Part shown: piece after piece, positions 11,103 to 23,794 of the stretch
How positions within the stretch are numbered: the stretch's first letter is position 1
Layout: the number at the start of each line of letters is the position of its first letter
Assembly (NCBI GenBank): GCA_033558025.1
Contig: JAUCEF010000010.1
Coordinates: 1,637,001 to 1,701,000 of the forward strand
Length of the DNA stretch: 64,000 bases
Origin: Phytophthora sp. 'mugwort'
Lineage: Eukaryota > Oomycota > Peronosporomycetes > Peronosporales > Peronosporaceae
Direction: 5' to 3'
Program-made: the position numbers and the translations under genes
Notes under the pieces: generated by a model
What the model saw: the letters and a program-made list of their open reading frames with translations, nothing else
Told to the model about the DNA's origin: nothing
The model's database searches: none

Positions 11103-11584
11103 ACGTTCGACAACTACACACCCTCCACCACCACAAACTCGACAATACCACACATATCACCCGTTGACGCTATCACTACGCCCATGTGCCTCTATTGCCC
11201 ATCGCTGGCTCTGATCACAGCCTTTAAACTTCTACTCGATCGGTAGTCACCATGTATGGTCCGAGTCAATTGCCAAACCAGCAGCCCAACGTATCGCTTT
11301 TGGCTTGTTTTGCAGGCGTCCAAGACACACAGGACCGACACTACGTCCCGAGCGAGGCTCGAGACACACCCCGGCTCGAGCGAGTCGACTTTGACTCGGT
11401 CGAATGCCACCGACAGGAATCGATGCCGAGCCGCGACGGGCCTCCATTGTGTCGGGGTGGACATGGCTCCAGTGACGAAACCGATGCATGGACATGTCAG
11501 TGATATCGCCGGACTGGCTGGGACGCAGGCGACAGCGCCGCTGCAGCAAAAGTAGGATACGTGAGGCAAAAAGATCAAAGGAGA

Positions 11585-11657
11585 TATCAGAGGAGGGGAT
11601 CGAACCCTCGATCTCGAGCGTGTGAAGCTCGCGTCCTAACCACTAGACGACACTGAC
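11585..11657 (-). tRNA. tRNA-Val(CAC), unit 21
   Basis: Gene as in unit 1. Unit differences: 392A, 450G, 464T. A private C-to-T lies 57 nt upstream, at 11714. Confidence 0.92.
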
Positions 11658-12140
11658 ACGTTCGACAACTACACACCCTCCACCACCCACAAACTCGACA
11701 ATACCACACATATTACCCGTTGACGCTATCACTACGCCCATGTGCCTCTATTGCCCATCGCTGGCTCTGATCACAGCCTTTAAACTTCTACTCGATCGGT
11801 AGTCACCATGTATGGTCCGAGTCAATTGCCAAACCAGCAGCCCAACGTATCGCTTTTGGCTTGTTTTGCAGGCGTCCAAGACACACAGGACCGACACTAC
11901 GTCCCGAGCGAGGCTCGAGACACACCCCGGCTCGAGCGAGTCGACTTTGACTCGGTCGAATGCCACCGACAGGAATCGATGCCGAGCCGCGACGGGCCTC
12001 CATTGTGTCGGGGTGGACATGGCTCCAGTGACGAAACCGATGCATGGACATGTCAGTGATATCGCCGGACTGGCTGGGACGCAGGCGACAGCGCCGCTGC
12101 AGCAAAAGTAGGATACGTGAGGCAAAAAGATCAAAGGAGA

Positions 12141-12213
12141 TATCAGAGGAGGGGATCGAACCCTCGATCTCGAGCGTGTGAAGCTCGCGTCCTAACCACT
12201 AGACGACACTGAC
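12141..12213 (-). tRNA. tRNA-Val(CAC), unit 22
   Basis: Gene as in unit 1. Unit differences: 392A, 450G, 464T. Confidence 0.92.
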
Positions 12214-12696
12214 ACGTTCGACAACTACACACCCTCCACCACCCACAAACTCGACAATACCACACATATCACCCGTTGACGCTATCACTACGCCCATGTG
12301 CCTCTATTGCCCATCGCTGGCTCTGATCACAGCCTTTAAACTTCTACTCGATCGGTAGTCACCATGTATGGTCCGAGTCAATTGCCAAACCAGCAGCCCA
12401 ACGTATCGCTTTTGGCTTGTTTTGCAGGCGTCCAAGACACACAGGACCGACACTACGTCCCGAGCGAGGCTCGAGACACACCCCGGCTCGAGCGAGTCGA
12501 CTTTGACTCGGTCGAATGCCACCGACAGGAATCGATGCCGAGCCGCGACGGGCCTCCATTGTGTCGGGGTGGACATGGCTCCAGTGACGAAACCGATGCA
12601 TGGACATGTCAGTGATATCGCCGGACTGGCTGGGACGCAGGCGACAGCGCCGCTGCAGCAAAAGTAGGATACGTGAGGCAAAAAGATCAAAGGAGA

Positions 12697-12769
12697 TATC
12701 AGAGGAGGGGATCGAACCCTCGATCTCGAGCGTGTGAAGCTCGCGTCCTAACCACTAGACGACACTGAC
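12697..12769 (-). tRNA. tRNA-Val(CAC), unit 23
   Basis: Gene as in unit 1. Unit differences: 392A, 450G, 464T. Confidence 0.92.
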
Positions 12770-13251
12770 ACATTCGACAACTACACACCCTCCACCACCA
12801 CAAACTCGACAATACCACACATATCACCCGTTGACGCTATCACTACGCCCATGTGCCTCTATTGCCCATCGCTGGCTCTGATCACAGCCTTTAAACTTCT
12901 ACTCGATCGGTAGTCACCATGTATGGTCCGAGTCAATTGCCAAACCAGCAGCCCAACGTATCGCTTTTGGCTTGTTTTGCAGGCGTCCAAGACACACAGG
13001 ACCGACACTACGTCCCGAGCGAGGCTCGAGACACACCCCGGCTCGAGCGAGTCGACTTTGACTCGGTCGAATGCCACCGACAGGAATCGATGCCGAGCCG
13101 CGACGGGCCTCCATTGTGTCGGGGTGGACATGGCTCCAGTGACGAAACCGATGCATGGACATGTCAGTGATATCGCCGGACTGGCTGGGACGCAGGCGAC
13201 AGCGCCGCTGCAGCAAAAGTAGGATACGTGAGGCAAAAAGATCAAAGGAGA

Positions 13252-13324
13252 TATCAGAGGAGGGGATCGAACCCTCGATCTCGAGCGTGTGAAGCTCGCG
13301 TCCTAACCACTAGACGACACTGAC
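13252..13324 (-). tRNA. tRNA-Val(CAC), unit 24
   Basis: Gene as in unit 1. Unit differences: 392A, 450G, 464T. Confidence 0.92.
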
Positions 13325-13807
13325 ACGTTCGACAACTACACACCCTCCACCACCCACAAACTCGACAATACCACACATATCACCCGTTGACGCTATCACT
13401 ACGCCCATGTGCCTCTATTGCCCATCGCTGGCTCTGATCACAGCCTTTAAACTTCTACTCGATCGGTAGTCACCATGTATGGTCCGAGTCAATTGCCAAA
13501 CCAGCAGCCCAACGTATCGCTTTTGGCTTGTTTTGCAGGCGTCCAAGACACACAGGACCGACACTACGTCCCGAGCGAGGCTCGAGACACACCCCGGCTC
13601 GAGCGAGTCGACTTTGACTCGGTCGAATGCCACCGACAGGAATCGATGCCGAGCCGCGACGGGCCTCCATTGTGTCGGGGTGGACATGGCTCCAGTGACG
13701 AAACCGATGCATGGACATGTCAGTGATATCGCCGGACTGGCTGGGACGCAGGCGACAGCGCCGCTGCAGCAAAAGTAGGATACGTGAGGCAAAAAGAGCA
13801 AAGGAGA

Positions 13808-13880
13808 TATCAGAGGAGGGGATCGAACCCTCGATCTCGAGCGTGTGAAGCTCGCGTCCTAACCACTAGACGACACCGAC
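13808..13880 (-). tRNA. tRNA-Val(CAC) variant with G4, unit 25
   Basis: tRNA position 4 is G instead of A (plus-strand C at 13877), turning A4-U69 into a G4-U69 wobble. Unit differences: 392A, 450G, 543C. Confidence 0.9.
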
Positions 13881-14362
13881 ACGTTCGACAACTACACACC
13901 CTCCACCACCACAAACTCGACAATACCACACATATCACCCGTTGACGCTATCACTACGCCCATGTGCCTCTATTGCCCATCGCTGGCTCTGATCACAGCC
14001 TTTAAACTTCTACTCGATCGGTAGTCACCATGTATGGTCCGAGTCAATTGCCAAACCAGCAGCCCAACGTATCGCTTTTGGCTTGTTTTGCAGGCGTCCA
14101 AGACACACAGGACCGACACTACGTCCCGAGCGAGGCTCGAGACACACCCCGGCTCGAGCGAGTCGACTTTGACTCGGTCGAATGCCACCGACAGGAATCG
14201 ATGCCGAGCCGCGACGGGCCTCCATTGTGTCGGGGTGGACATGGCTCCAGTGACGAAACCGATGCATGGACATGTCAGTGGTATCGCCGGACTGGCTGGG
14301 ACGCAGGCGACAGCGCCGCTGCAGCAAAAGTAGGATACTTGAGGCAAAAAGAGCAAAGGAGA

Positions 14363-14435
14363 TATCAGAGGAGGGGATCGAACCCTCGATCTCGAGCGTG
14401 TGAAGCTCGCGTCCTAACCACTAGACGACACTGAC
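14363..14435 (-). tRNA. tRNA-Val(CAC), unit 26
   Basis: Gene as in unit 1. Consensus unit. Confidence 0.92.
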
Positions 14436-14899
14436 ACGTTCGACAACTACACACCCTCCACCACCCACAAACTCGACAATACCACACATATCACCCGTTG
14501 ACGCTATCACTACGCCCATGTGCCTCTATTGCCCATCGCTGGCTCTGATCACAGCCTTTAAACTTCTACTCGATCGGTAGTCACCATGTATGGTCCGAGT
14601 CAATTGCCAAACCAGCAGCCCAACGTATCGCTTTTGGCTTGTTTTGCAGGCGTCCAAGACACACAGGACCGACACTACGTCCCGAGCGAGGCTCGAGACA
14701 CACCCCGGCTCGAGCGAGTCGACTTTGACTCGGTCGAATGCCACCGACAGGAATCGATGCCGAGCCGCGACGGGCCTCCATTGTGTCGGGGTGGACATGG
14801 CTCCAGTGACGAAACCGATGCATGGACATGTCAGTGGTATCGCCGGACTGGCTGGGACGCAGGCGACAGCGCCGCTGCAGCAAAAGTAGGATACGAGGC

Positions 14900-14904
14900 A
14901 ATAA
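14900..14904 (-). terminator. Interrupted T5 terminator of unit 27
   Basis: The tRNA strand reads TTATT instead of TTTTT (change at 14902). No run of four T remains here. The next T run is the T4 at 14882-14885, so transcripts should carry a longer 3' trailer or terminate poorly. Confidence 0.75.
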
Positions 14905-14916
14905 GAGCAAAGGAGA

Positions 14917-14989
14917 TATCAGAGGAGGGGATCGAACCCTCGATCTCGAGCGTGTGAAGCTCGCGTCCTAACCACTAGACGACACTGAC
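14917..14989 (-). tRNA. tRNA-Val(CAC) with broken terminator, unit 27
   Basis: Gene as in unit 1, but its T5 is interrupted. Unit differences: 450-451 deleted, 459T. Confidence 0.92.
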
Positions 14990-15469
14990 ACATTCGACAA
15001 CTACACACCCTCCACCACCACAAACTCGACAATACCACACATATCACCCGTTGACGCTATCACTACGCCCATGTGCCTCTATTGCCCATCGCTGGCTCTG
15101 ATCACAGCCTTTAAACTTCTACTCGATCGGTAGTCACCATGTATGGTCCGAGTCAATTGCCAAACCAGCAGCCCAACGTATCGCTTTTGGCTTGTTTTGC
15201 AGGCGTCCAAGACACACAGGACCGACACTACGTCCCGAGCGAGGCTCGAGACACACCCCGGCTCGAGTGAGTCGACTTTGACTCGGTCGAATGCCACCGA
15301 CAGGAATCGATGCCGAGCCGCGACGGGCCTCCATTGTGTCGGGGTGGACATGGCTCCAGTGACGAAACCGATGCATGGACATGTCAGTGGTATCGCCGGA
15401 CTGGCTGGGACGCAGGCGACAGCGCCGCTGCAGCAAAAGTAGGATACGAGGCAAAAAGAGCAAAGGAGA

Positions 15470-15542
15470 TATCAGAGGAGGGGATCGAACCCTCGATCTC
15501 GAGCGTGTGAAGCTCGCGTCCTAACCACTAGACGACACTGAC
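15470..15542 (-). tRNA. tRNA-Val(CAC), unit 28
   Basis: Gene as in unit 1. Unit differences: 270T, 450-451 deleted. Confidence 0.92.
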
Positions 15543-16025
15543 ACGTTCGACAACTACACACCCTCCACCACCCACAAACTCGACAATACCACACATATCA
15601 CCCGTTGACGCTATCACTACGCCCATGTGCCTCTATTGCCCATCGCTGGCTCTGATCACAGCCTTTAAACTTCTACTCGATCGGTAGTCACCATGTATGG
15701 TCCGAGTCAATTGCCAAACCAGCAGCCCAACGTATCGCTTTTGGCTTGTTTTGCAGGCGTCCAAGACACACAGGACCGACACTACGTCCCGAGCGAGGCT
15801 CGAGACACACCCCGGCTCGAGTGAGTCGACTTTGACTCGGTCGAATGCCACCGACAGGAATCGATGCCGAGCCGCGACGGGCCTCCATTGTGTCGGGGTG
15901 GACATGGCTCCAGTGACGAAACCGATGCATGGACATGTCAGTGGTATCGCCGGACTGGCTGGGACGCAGGCGACAGCGCCGCTGCAGCAAAAGTAGGATA
16001 CGTGAGGCAAAAAGAGCAAAGGAGA

Positions 16026-16098
16026 TATCAGAGGAGGGGATCGAACCCTCGATCTCGAGCGTGTGAAGCTCGCGTCCTAACCACTAGACGACACCGAC
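16026..16098 (-). tRNA. tRNA-Val(CAC) variant with G4, unit 29
   Basis: Same G4 change as unit 25 (plus-strand C at 16095), on a different background. Unit differences: 270T, 450G, 543C. Confidence 0.9.
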
Positions 16099-16581
16099 AC
16101 GTTCGACAACTACACACCCTCCACCACCCACAAACTCGACAATACCACACATATCACCCGTTGACGCTATCACTACGCCCATGTGCCTCTATTGCCCATC
16201 GCTGGCTCTGATCACAGCCTTTAAACTTCTACTCGATCGGTAGTCACCATGTATGGTCCGAGTCAATTGCCAAACCAGCAGCCCAACGTATCGCTTTTGG
16301 CTTGTTTTGCAGGCGTCCAAGACACACAGGACCGACACTACGTCCCGAGCGAGGCTCGAGACACACCCCGGCTCGAGCGAGTCGACTTTGACTCGGTCGA
16401 ATGCCACCGACAGGAATCGATGCCGAGCCGCGACGGGCCTCCATTGTGTCGGGGTGGACATGGCTCCAGTGACGAAACCGATGCATGGACATGTCAGTGG
16501 TATCGCCGGACTGGCTGGGACGCAGGCGACAGCGCCGCTGCAGCAAAAGTAGGATACTTGAGGCAAAAAGAGCAAAGGAGA

Positions 16582-16654
16582 TATCAGAGGAGGGGATCGA
16601 ACCCTCGATCTCGAGCGTGTGAAGCTCGCGTCCTAACCACTAGACGACACTGAC
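16582..16654 (-). tRNA. tRNA-Val(CAC), unit 30
   Basis: Gene as in unit 1. Consensus unit. Confidence 0.92.
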
Positions 16655-17118
16655 ACGTTCGACAACTACACACCCTCCACCACCCACAAACTCGACAATA
16701 CCACACATATCACCCGTTGACGCTATCACTACGCCCATGTGCCTCTATTGCCCATCGCTGGCTCTGATCACAGCCTTTAAACTTCTACTCGATCGGTAGT
16801 CACCATGTATGGTCCGAGTCAATTGCCAAACCAGCAGCCCAACGTATCGCTTTTGGCTTGTTTTGCAGGCGTCCAAGACACACAGGACCGACACTACGTC
16901 CCGAGCGAGGCTCGAGACACACCCCGGCTCGAGCGAGTCGACTTTGACTCGGTCGAATGCCACCGACAGGAATCGATGCCGAGCCGCGACGGGCCTCCAT
17001 TGTGTCGGGGTGGACATGGCTCCAGTGACGAAACCGATGCATGGACATGTCAGTGGTATCGCCGGACTGGCTGGGACGCAGGCGACAGCGCCGCTGCAGC
17101 AAAAGTAGGATACGAGGC

Positions 17119-17123
17119 AATAA
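17119..17123 (-). terminator. Interrupted T5 terminator of unit 31
   Basis: TTATT on the tRNA strand (change at 17121), as in unit 27. Confidence 0.75.
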
Positions 17124-17135
17124 GAGCAAAGGAGA

Positions 17136-17208
17136 TATCAGAGGAGGGGATCGAACCCTCGATCTCGAGCGTGTGAAGCTCGCGTCCTAACCACTAGACG
17201 ACACTGAC
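17136..17208 (-). tRNA. tRNA-Val(CAC) with broken terminator, unit 31
   Basis: Gene as in unit 1. Unit differences: 450-451 deleted, 459T. Confidence 0.92.
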
Positions 17209-17688
17209 ACATTCGACAACTACACACCCTCCACCACCACAAACTCGACAATACCACACATATCACCCGTTGACGCTATCACTACGCCCATGTGCCTCTA
17301 TTGCCCATCGCTGGCTCTGATCACAGCCTTTAAACTTCTACTCGATCGGTAGTCACCATGTATGGTCCGAGTCAATTGCCAAACCAGCAGCCCAACGTAT
17401 CGCTTTTGGCTTGTTTTGCAGGCGTCCAAGACACACAGGACCGACACTACGTCCCGAGCGAGGCTCGAGACACACCCCGGCTCGAGTGAGTCGACTTTGA
17501 CTCGGTCGAATGCCACCGACAGGAATCGATGCCGAGCCGCGACGGGCCTCCATTGTGTCGGGGTGGACATGGCTCCAGTGACGAAACCGATGCATGGACA
17601 TGTCAGTGGTATCGCCGGACTGGCTGGGACGCAGGCGACAGCGCCGCTGCAGCAAAAGTAGGATACGAGGCAAAAAGAGCAAAGGAGA

Positions 17689-17761
17689 TATCAGAGGAGG
17701 GGATCGAACCCTCGATCTCGAGCGTGTGAAGCTCGCGTCCTAACCACTAGACGACACTGAC
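17689..17761 (-). tRNA. tRNA-Val(CAC), unit 32
   Basis: Gene as in unit 1. Unit differences: 270T, 450-451 deleted. Confidence 0.92.
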
Positions 17762-18244
17762 ACATTCGACAACTACACACCCTCCACCACCCACAAACTC
17801 GACAATACCACACATATCACCCGTTGACGCTATCACTACGCCCATGTGCCTCTATTGCCCATCGCTGGCTCTGATCACAGCCTTTAAACTTCTACTCGAT
17901 CGGTAGTCACCATGTATGGTCCGAGTCAATTGCCAAACCAGCAGCCCAACGTATCGCTTTTGGCTTGTTTTGCAGGCGTCCAAGACACACAGGACCGACA
18001 CTACGTCCCGAGCGAGGCTCGAGACACACCCCGGCTCGAGCGAGTCGACTTTGACTCGGTCGAATGCCACCGACAGGAATCGATGCCGAGCCGCGACGGG
18101 CCTCCATTGTGTCGGGGTGGACATGGCTCCAGTGACGAAACCGATGCATGGACATGTCAGTGATATCGCCGGACTGGCTGGGACGCAGGCGACAGCGCCG
18201 CTGCAGCAAAAGTAGGATACGTGAGGCAAAAAGAGCAAAGGAGA

Positions 18245-18317
18245 TATCAGAGGAGGGGATCGAACCCTCGATCTCGAGCGTGTGAAGCTCGCGTCCTAAC
18301 CACTAGACGACACCGAC
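18245..18317 (-). tRNA. tRNA-Val(CAC) variant with G4, unit 33
   Basis: Third G4-U69 copy (plus-strand C at 18314). Unit differences: 392A, 450G, 543C. Confidence 0.9.
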
Positions 18318-18781
18318 ACGTTCGACAACTACACACCCTCCACCACCCACAAACTCGACAATACCACACATATCACCCGTTGACGCTATCACTACGCCCA
18401 TGTGCCTCTATTGCCCATCGCTGGCTCTGATCACAGCCTTTAAACTTCTACTCGATCGGTAGTCACCATGTATGGTCCGAGTCAATTGCCAAACCAGCAG
18501 CCCAACGTATCGCTTTTGGCTTGTTTTGCAGGCGTCCAAGACACACAGGACCGACACTACGTCCCGAGCGAGGCTCGAGACACACCCCGGCTCGAGCGAG
18601 TCGACTTTGACTCGGTCGAATGCCACCGACAGGAATCGATGCCGAGCCGCGACGGGCCTCCATTGTGTCGGGGTGGACATGGCTCCAGTGACGAAACCGA
18701 TGCATGGACATGTCAGTGGTATCGCCGGACTGGCTGGGACGCAGGCGACAGCGCCGCTGCAGCAAAAGTAGGATACGAGGC

Positions 18782-18786
18782 AATAA
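18782..18786 (-). terminator. Interrupted T5 terminator of unit 34
   Basis: TTATT on the tRNA strand (change at 18784). This is the last of the three copies in the window. Confidence 0.75.
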
Positions 18787-18798
18787 GAGCAAAGGAGA

Positions 18799-18871
18799 TA
18801 TCAGAGGAGGGGATCGAACCCTCGATCTCGAGCGTGTGAAGCTCGCGTCCTAACCACTAGACGACACTGAC
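18799..18871 (-). tRNA. tRNA-Val(CAC) with broken terminator, unit 34
   Basis: Gene as in unit 1. Unit differences: 450-451 deleted, 459T. Confidence 0.92.
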
Positions 18872-19353
18872 ACATTCGACAACTACACACCCTCCACCAC
18901 CACAAACTCGACAATACCACACATATCACCCGTTGACGCTATCACTACGCCCATGTGCCTCTATTGCCCATCGCTGGCTCTGATCACAGCCTTTAAACTT
19001 CTACTCGATCGGTAGTCACCATGTATGGTCCGAGTCAATTGCCAAACCAGCAGCCCAACGTATCGCTTTTGGCTTGTTTTGCAGGCGTCCAAGACACACA
19101 GGACCGACACTACGTCCCGAGCGAGGCTCGAGACACACCCCGGCTCGAGCGAGTCGACTTTGACTCGGTCGAATGCCACCGACAGGAATCGATGCCGAGC
19201 CGCGACGGGCCTCCATTGTGTCGGGGTGGACATGGCTCCAGTGACGAAACCGATGCATGGACATGTCAGTGGTATCGCCGGACTGGCTGGGACGCAGGCG
19301 ACAGCGCCGCTGCAGCAAAAGTAGGATACTTGAGGCAAAAAGAGCAAAGGAGA

Positions 19354-19426
19354 TATCAGAGGAGGGGATCGAACCCTCGATCTCGAGCGTGTGAAGCTCG
19401 CGTCCTAACCACTAGACGACACTGAC
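19354..19426 (-). tRNA. tRNA-Val(CAC), unit 35
   Basis: Gene as in unit 1. Consensus unit. Confidence 0.92.
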
Positions 19427-19909
19427 ACGTTCGACAACTACACACCCTCCACCACCCACAAACTCGACAATACCACACATATCACCCGTTGACGCTATCA
19501 CTACGCCCATGTGCCTCTATTGCCCATCGCTGGCTCTGATCACAGCCTTTAAACTTCTACTCGATCGGTAGTCACCATGTATGGTCCGAGTCAATTGCCA
19601 AACCAGCAGCCCAACGTATCGCTTTTGGCTTGTTTTGCAGGCGTCCAAGACACACAGGACCGACACTACGTCCCGAGCGAGGCTCGAGACACACCCCGGC
19701 TCGAGTGAGTCGACTTTGACTCGGTCGAATGCCACCGACAGGAATCGATGCCGAGCCGCGACGGGCCTCCATTGTGTCGGGGTGGACATGGCTCCAGTGA
19801 CGAAACCGATGCATGGACATGTCAGTGGTATCGCCGGACTGGCTGGGACGCAGGCGACAGCGCCGCTGCAGCAAAAGTAGGATACTTGAGGCAAAAAGAG
19901 CAAAGGAGA

Positions 19910-19982
19910 TATCAGAGGAGGGGATCGAACCCTCGATCTCGAGCGTGTGAAGCTCGCGTCCTAACCACTAGACGACACTGAC
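19910..19982 (-). tRNA. tRNA-Val(CAC), unit 36
   Basis: Gene as in unit 1. Unit difference: 270T. Confidence 0.92.
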
Positions 19983-20463
19983 ACGTTCGACAACTACACA
20001 CCCTCCACCACCCACAAACTCGACAATACCACACATATCACCCGTTGACGCTATCACTACGCCCATGTGCCTCTATTGCCCATCGCTGGCTCTGATCACA
20101 GCCTTTAAACTTCTACTCGATCGGTAGTCACCATGTATGGTCCGAGTCAATTGCCAAACCAGCAGCCCAACGTATCGCTTTTGGCTTGTTTTGCAGGCGT
20201 CCAAGACACACAGGACCGACACTACGTCCCGAGCGAGGCTCGAGACACACCCCGGCTCGAGTGAGTCGACTTTGACTCGGTCGAATGCCACCGACAGGAA
20301 TCGATGCCGAGCCGCGACGGGCCTCCATTGTGTCGGGGTGGACATGGCTCCAGTGACGAAACCGATGCATGGACATGTCAGTGGTATCGCCGGACTGGCT
20401 GGGACGCAGGCGACAGCGCCGCTGCAGCAAAAGTAGGATACGAGGCAAAAAGAGCAAAGGAGA

Positions 20464-20536
20464 TATCAGAGGAGGGGATCGAACCCTCGATCTCGAGCGT
20501 GTGAAGCTCGCGTCCTAACCACTAGACGACACTGAC
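20464..20536 (-). tRNA. tRNA-Val(CAC), unit 37
   Basis: Gene as in unit 1. Unit differences: 270T, 450-451 deleted. Confidence 0.92.
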
Positions 20537-21018
20537 ACATTCGACAACTACACACCCTCCACCACCACAAACTCGACAATACCACACATATCACCCGTTG
20601 ACGCTATCACTACGCCCATGTGCCTCTATTGCCCATCGCTGGCTCTGATCACAGCCTTTAAACTTCTACTCGATCGGTAGTCACCATGTATGGTCCGAGT
20701 CAATTGCCAAACCAGCAGCCCAACGTATCGCTTTTGGCTTGTTTTGCAGGCGTCCAAGACACACAGGACCGACACTACGTCCCGAGCGAGGCTCGAGACA
20801 CACCCCGGCTCGAGCGAGTCGACTTTGACTCGGTCGAATGCCACCGACAGGAATCGATGCCGAGCCGCGACGGGCCTCCATTGTGTCGGGGTGGACATGG
20901 CTCCAGTGACGAAACCGATGCATGGACATGTCAGTGGTATCGCCGGATTGGCTGGGACGCAGGCGACAGCGCCGCTGCAGCAAAAGTAGGATACTTGAGG
21001 CAAAAAGAGCAAAGGAGA

Positions 21019-21091
21019 TATCAGAGGAGGGGATCGAACCCTCGATCTCGAGCGTGTGAAGCTCGCGTCCTAACCACTAGACGACACTGAC
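21019..21091 (-). tRNA. tRNA-Val(CAC), unit 38
   Basis: Gene as in unit 1. Unit difference: 403T. Confidence 0.92.
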
Positions 21092-21573
21092 ACATTCGAC
21101 AACTACACACCCTCCACCACCACAAACTCGACAATACCACACATATCACCCGTTGACGCTATCACTACGCCCATGTGCCTCTATTGCCCATCGCTGGCTC
21201 TGATCACAGCCTTTAAACTTCTACTCGATCGGTAGTCACCATGTATGGTCCGAGTCAATTGCCAAACCAGCAGCCCAACGTATCGCTTTTGGCTTGTTTT
21301 GCAGGCGTCCAAGACACACAGGACCGACACTACGTCCCGAGCGAGGCTCGAGACACACCCCGGCTCGAGCGAGTCGACTTTGACTCGGTCGAATGCCACC
21401 GACAGGAATCGATGCCGAGCCGCGACGGGCCTCCATTGTGTCGGGGTGGACATGGCTCCAGTGACGAAACCGATGCATGGACATGTCAGTGGTATCGCCG
21501 GACTGGCTGGGACGCAGGCGACAGCGCCGCTGCAGCAAAAGTAGGATACTTGAGGCAAAAAGAGCAAAGGAGA

Positions 21574-21646
21574 TATCAGAGGAGGGGATCGAACCCTCGA
21601 TCTCGAGCGTGTGAAGCTCGCGTCCTAACCACTAGACGACACTGAC
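21574..21646 (-). tRNA. tRNA-Val(CAC), unit 39
   Basis: Gene as in unit 1. Consensus unit. Confidence 0.92.
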
Positions 21647-22129
21647 ACGTTCGACAACTACACACCCTCCACCACCCACAAACTCGACAATACCACACAT
21701 ATCACCCGTTGACGCTATCACTACGCCCATGTGCCTCTATTGCCCATCGCTGGCTCTGATCACAGCCTTTAAACTTCTACTCGATCGGTAGTCACCATGT
21801 ATGGTCCGAGTCAATTGCCAAACCAGCAGCCCAACGTATCGCTTTTGGCTTGTTTTGCAGGCGTCCAAGACACACAGGACCGACACTACGTCCCGAGCGA
21901 GGCTCGAGACACACCCCGGCTCGAGCGAGTCGACTTTGACTCGGTCGAATGCCACCGACAGGAATCGATGCCGAGCCGCGACGGGCCTCCATTGTGTCGG
22001 GGTGGACATGGCTCCAGTGACGAAACCGATGCATGGACATGTCAGTGGTATCGCCGGATTGGCTGGGACGCAGGCGACAGCGCCGCTGCAGCAAAAGTAG
22101 GATACTTGAGGCAAAAAGAGCAAAGGAGA

Positions 22130-22202
22130 TATCAGAGGAGGGGATCGAACCCTCGATCTCGAGCGTGTGAAGCTCGCGTCCTAACCACTAGACGACACTG
22201 AC
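22130..22202 (-). tRNA. tRNA-Val(CAC), unit 40
   Basis: Gene as in unit 1. Unit difference: 403T. Confidence 0.92.
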
Positions 22203-22684
22203 ACATTCGACAACTACACACCCTCCACCACCACAAACTCGACAATACCACACATATCACCCGTTGACGCTATCACTACGCCCATGTGCCTCTATTGCCC
22301 ATCGCTGGCTCTGATCACAGCCTTTAAACTTCTACTCGATCGGTAGTCACCATGTATGGTCCGAGTCAATTGCCAAACCAGCAGCCCAACGTATCGCTTT
22401 TGGCTTGTTTTGCAGGCGTCCAAGACACACAGGACCGACACTACGTCCCGAGCGAGGCTCGAGACACACCCCGGCTCGAGCGAGTCGACTTTGACTCGGT
22501 CGAATGCCACCGACAGGAATCGATGCCGAGCCGCGACGGGCCTCCATTGTGTCGGGGTGGACATGGCTCCAGTGACGAAACCGATGCATGGACATGTCAG
22601 TGGTATCGCCGGATTGGCTGGGACGCAGGCGACAGCGCCGCTGCAGCAAAAGTAGGATACTTGAGGCAAAAAGAGCAAAGGAGA

Positions 22685-22757
22685 TATCAGAGGAGGGGAT
22701 CGAACCCTCGATCTCGAGCGTGTGAAGCTCGCGTCCTAACCACTAGACGACACTGAC
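22685..22757 (-). tRNA. tRNA-Val(CAC), unit 41
   Basis: Gene as in unit 1. Unit difference: 403T. Confidence 0.92.
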
Positions 22758-23239
22758 ACATTCGACAACTACACACCCTCCACCACCACAAACTCGACAA
22801 TACCACACATATCACCCGTTGACGCTATCACTACGCCCATGTGCCTCTATTGCCCATCGCTGGCTCTGATCACAGCCTTTAAACTTCTACTCGATCGGTA
22901 GTCACCATGTATGGTCCGAGTCAATTGCCAAACCAGCAGCCCAACGTATCGCTTTTGGCTTGTTTTGCAGGCGTCCAAGACACACAGGACCGACACTACG
23001 TCCCGAGCGAGGCTCGAGACACACCCCGGCTCGAGCGAGTCGACTTTGACTCGGTCGAATGCCACCGACAGGAATCGATGCCGAGCCGCGACGGGCCTCC
23101 ATTGTGTCGGGGTGGACATGGCTCCAGTGACGAAACCGATGCATGGACATGTCAGTGGTATCGCCGGATTGGCTGGGACGCAGGCGACAGCGCCGCTGCA
23201 GCAAAAGTAGGATACTTGAGGCAAAAAGAGCAAAGGAGA

Positions 23240-23312
23240 TATCAGAGGAGGGGATCGAACCCTCGATCTCGAGCGTGTGAAGCTCGCGTCCTAACCACTA
23301 GACGACACTGAC
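23240..23312 (-). tRNA. tRNA-Val(CAC), unit 42
   Basis: Gene as in unit 1. Unit difference: 403T. Confidence 0.92.
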
Positions 23313-23794
23313 ACATTCGACAACTACACACCCTCCACCACCACAAACTCGACAATACCACACATATCACCCGTTGACGCTATCACTACGCCCATGTGCC
23401 TCTATTGCCCATCGCTGGCTCTGATCACAGCCTTTAAACTTCTACTCGATCGGTAGTCACCATGTATGGTCCGAGTCAATTGCCAAACCAGCAGCCCAAC
23501 GTATCGCTTTTGGCTTGTTTTGCAGGCGTCCAAGACACACAGGACCGACACTACGTCCCGAGCGAGGCTCGAGACACACCCCGGCTCGAGTGAGTCGACT
23601 TTGACTCGGTCGAATGCCACCGACAGGAATCGATGCCGAGCCGCGACGGGCCTCCATTGTGTCGGGGTGGACATGGCTCCAGTGACGAAACCGATGCATG
23701 GACATGTCAGTGGTATCGCCGGATTGGCTGGGACGCAGGCGACAGCGCCGCTGCAGCAAAAGTAGGATACTTGAGGCAAAAAGAGCAAAGGAGA

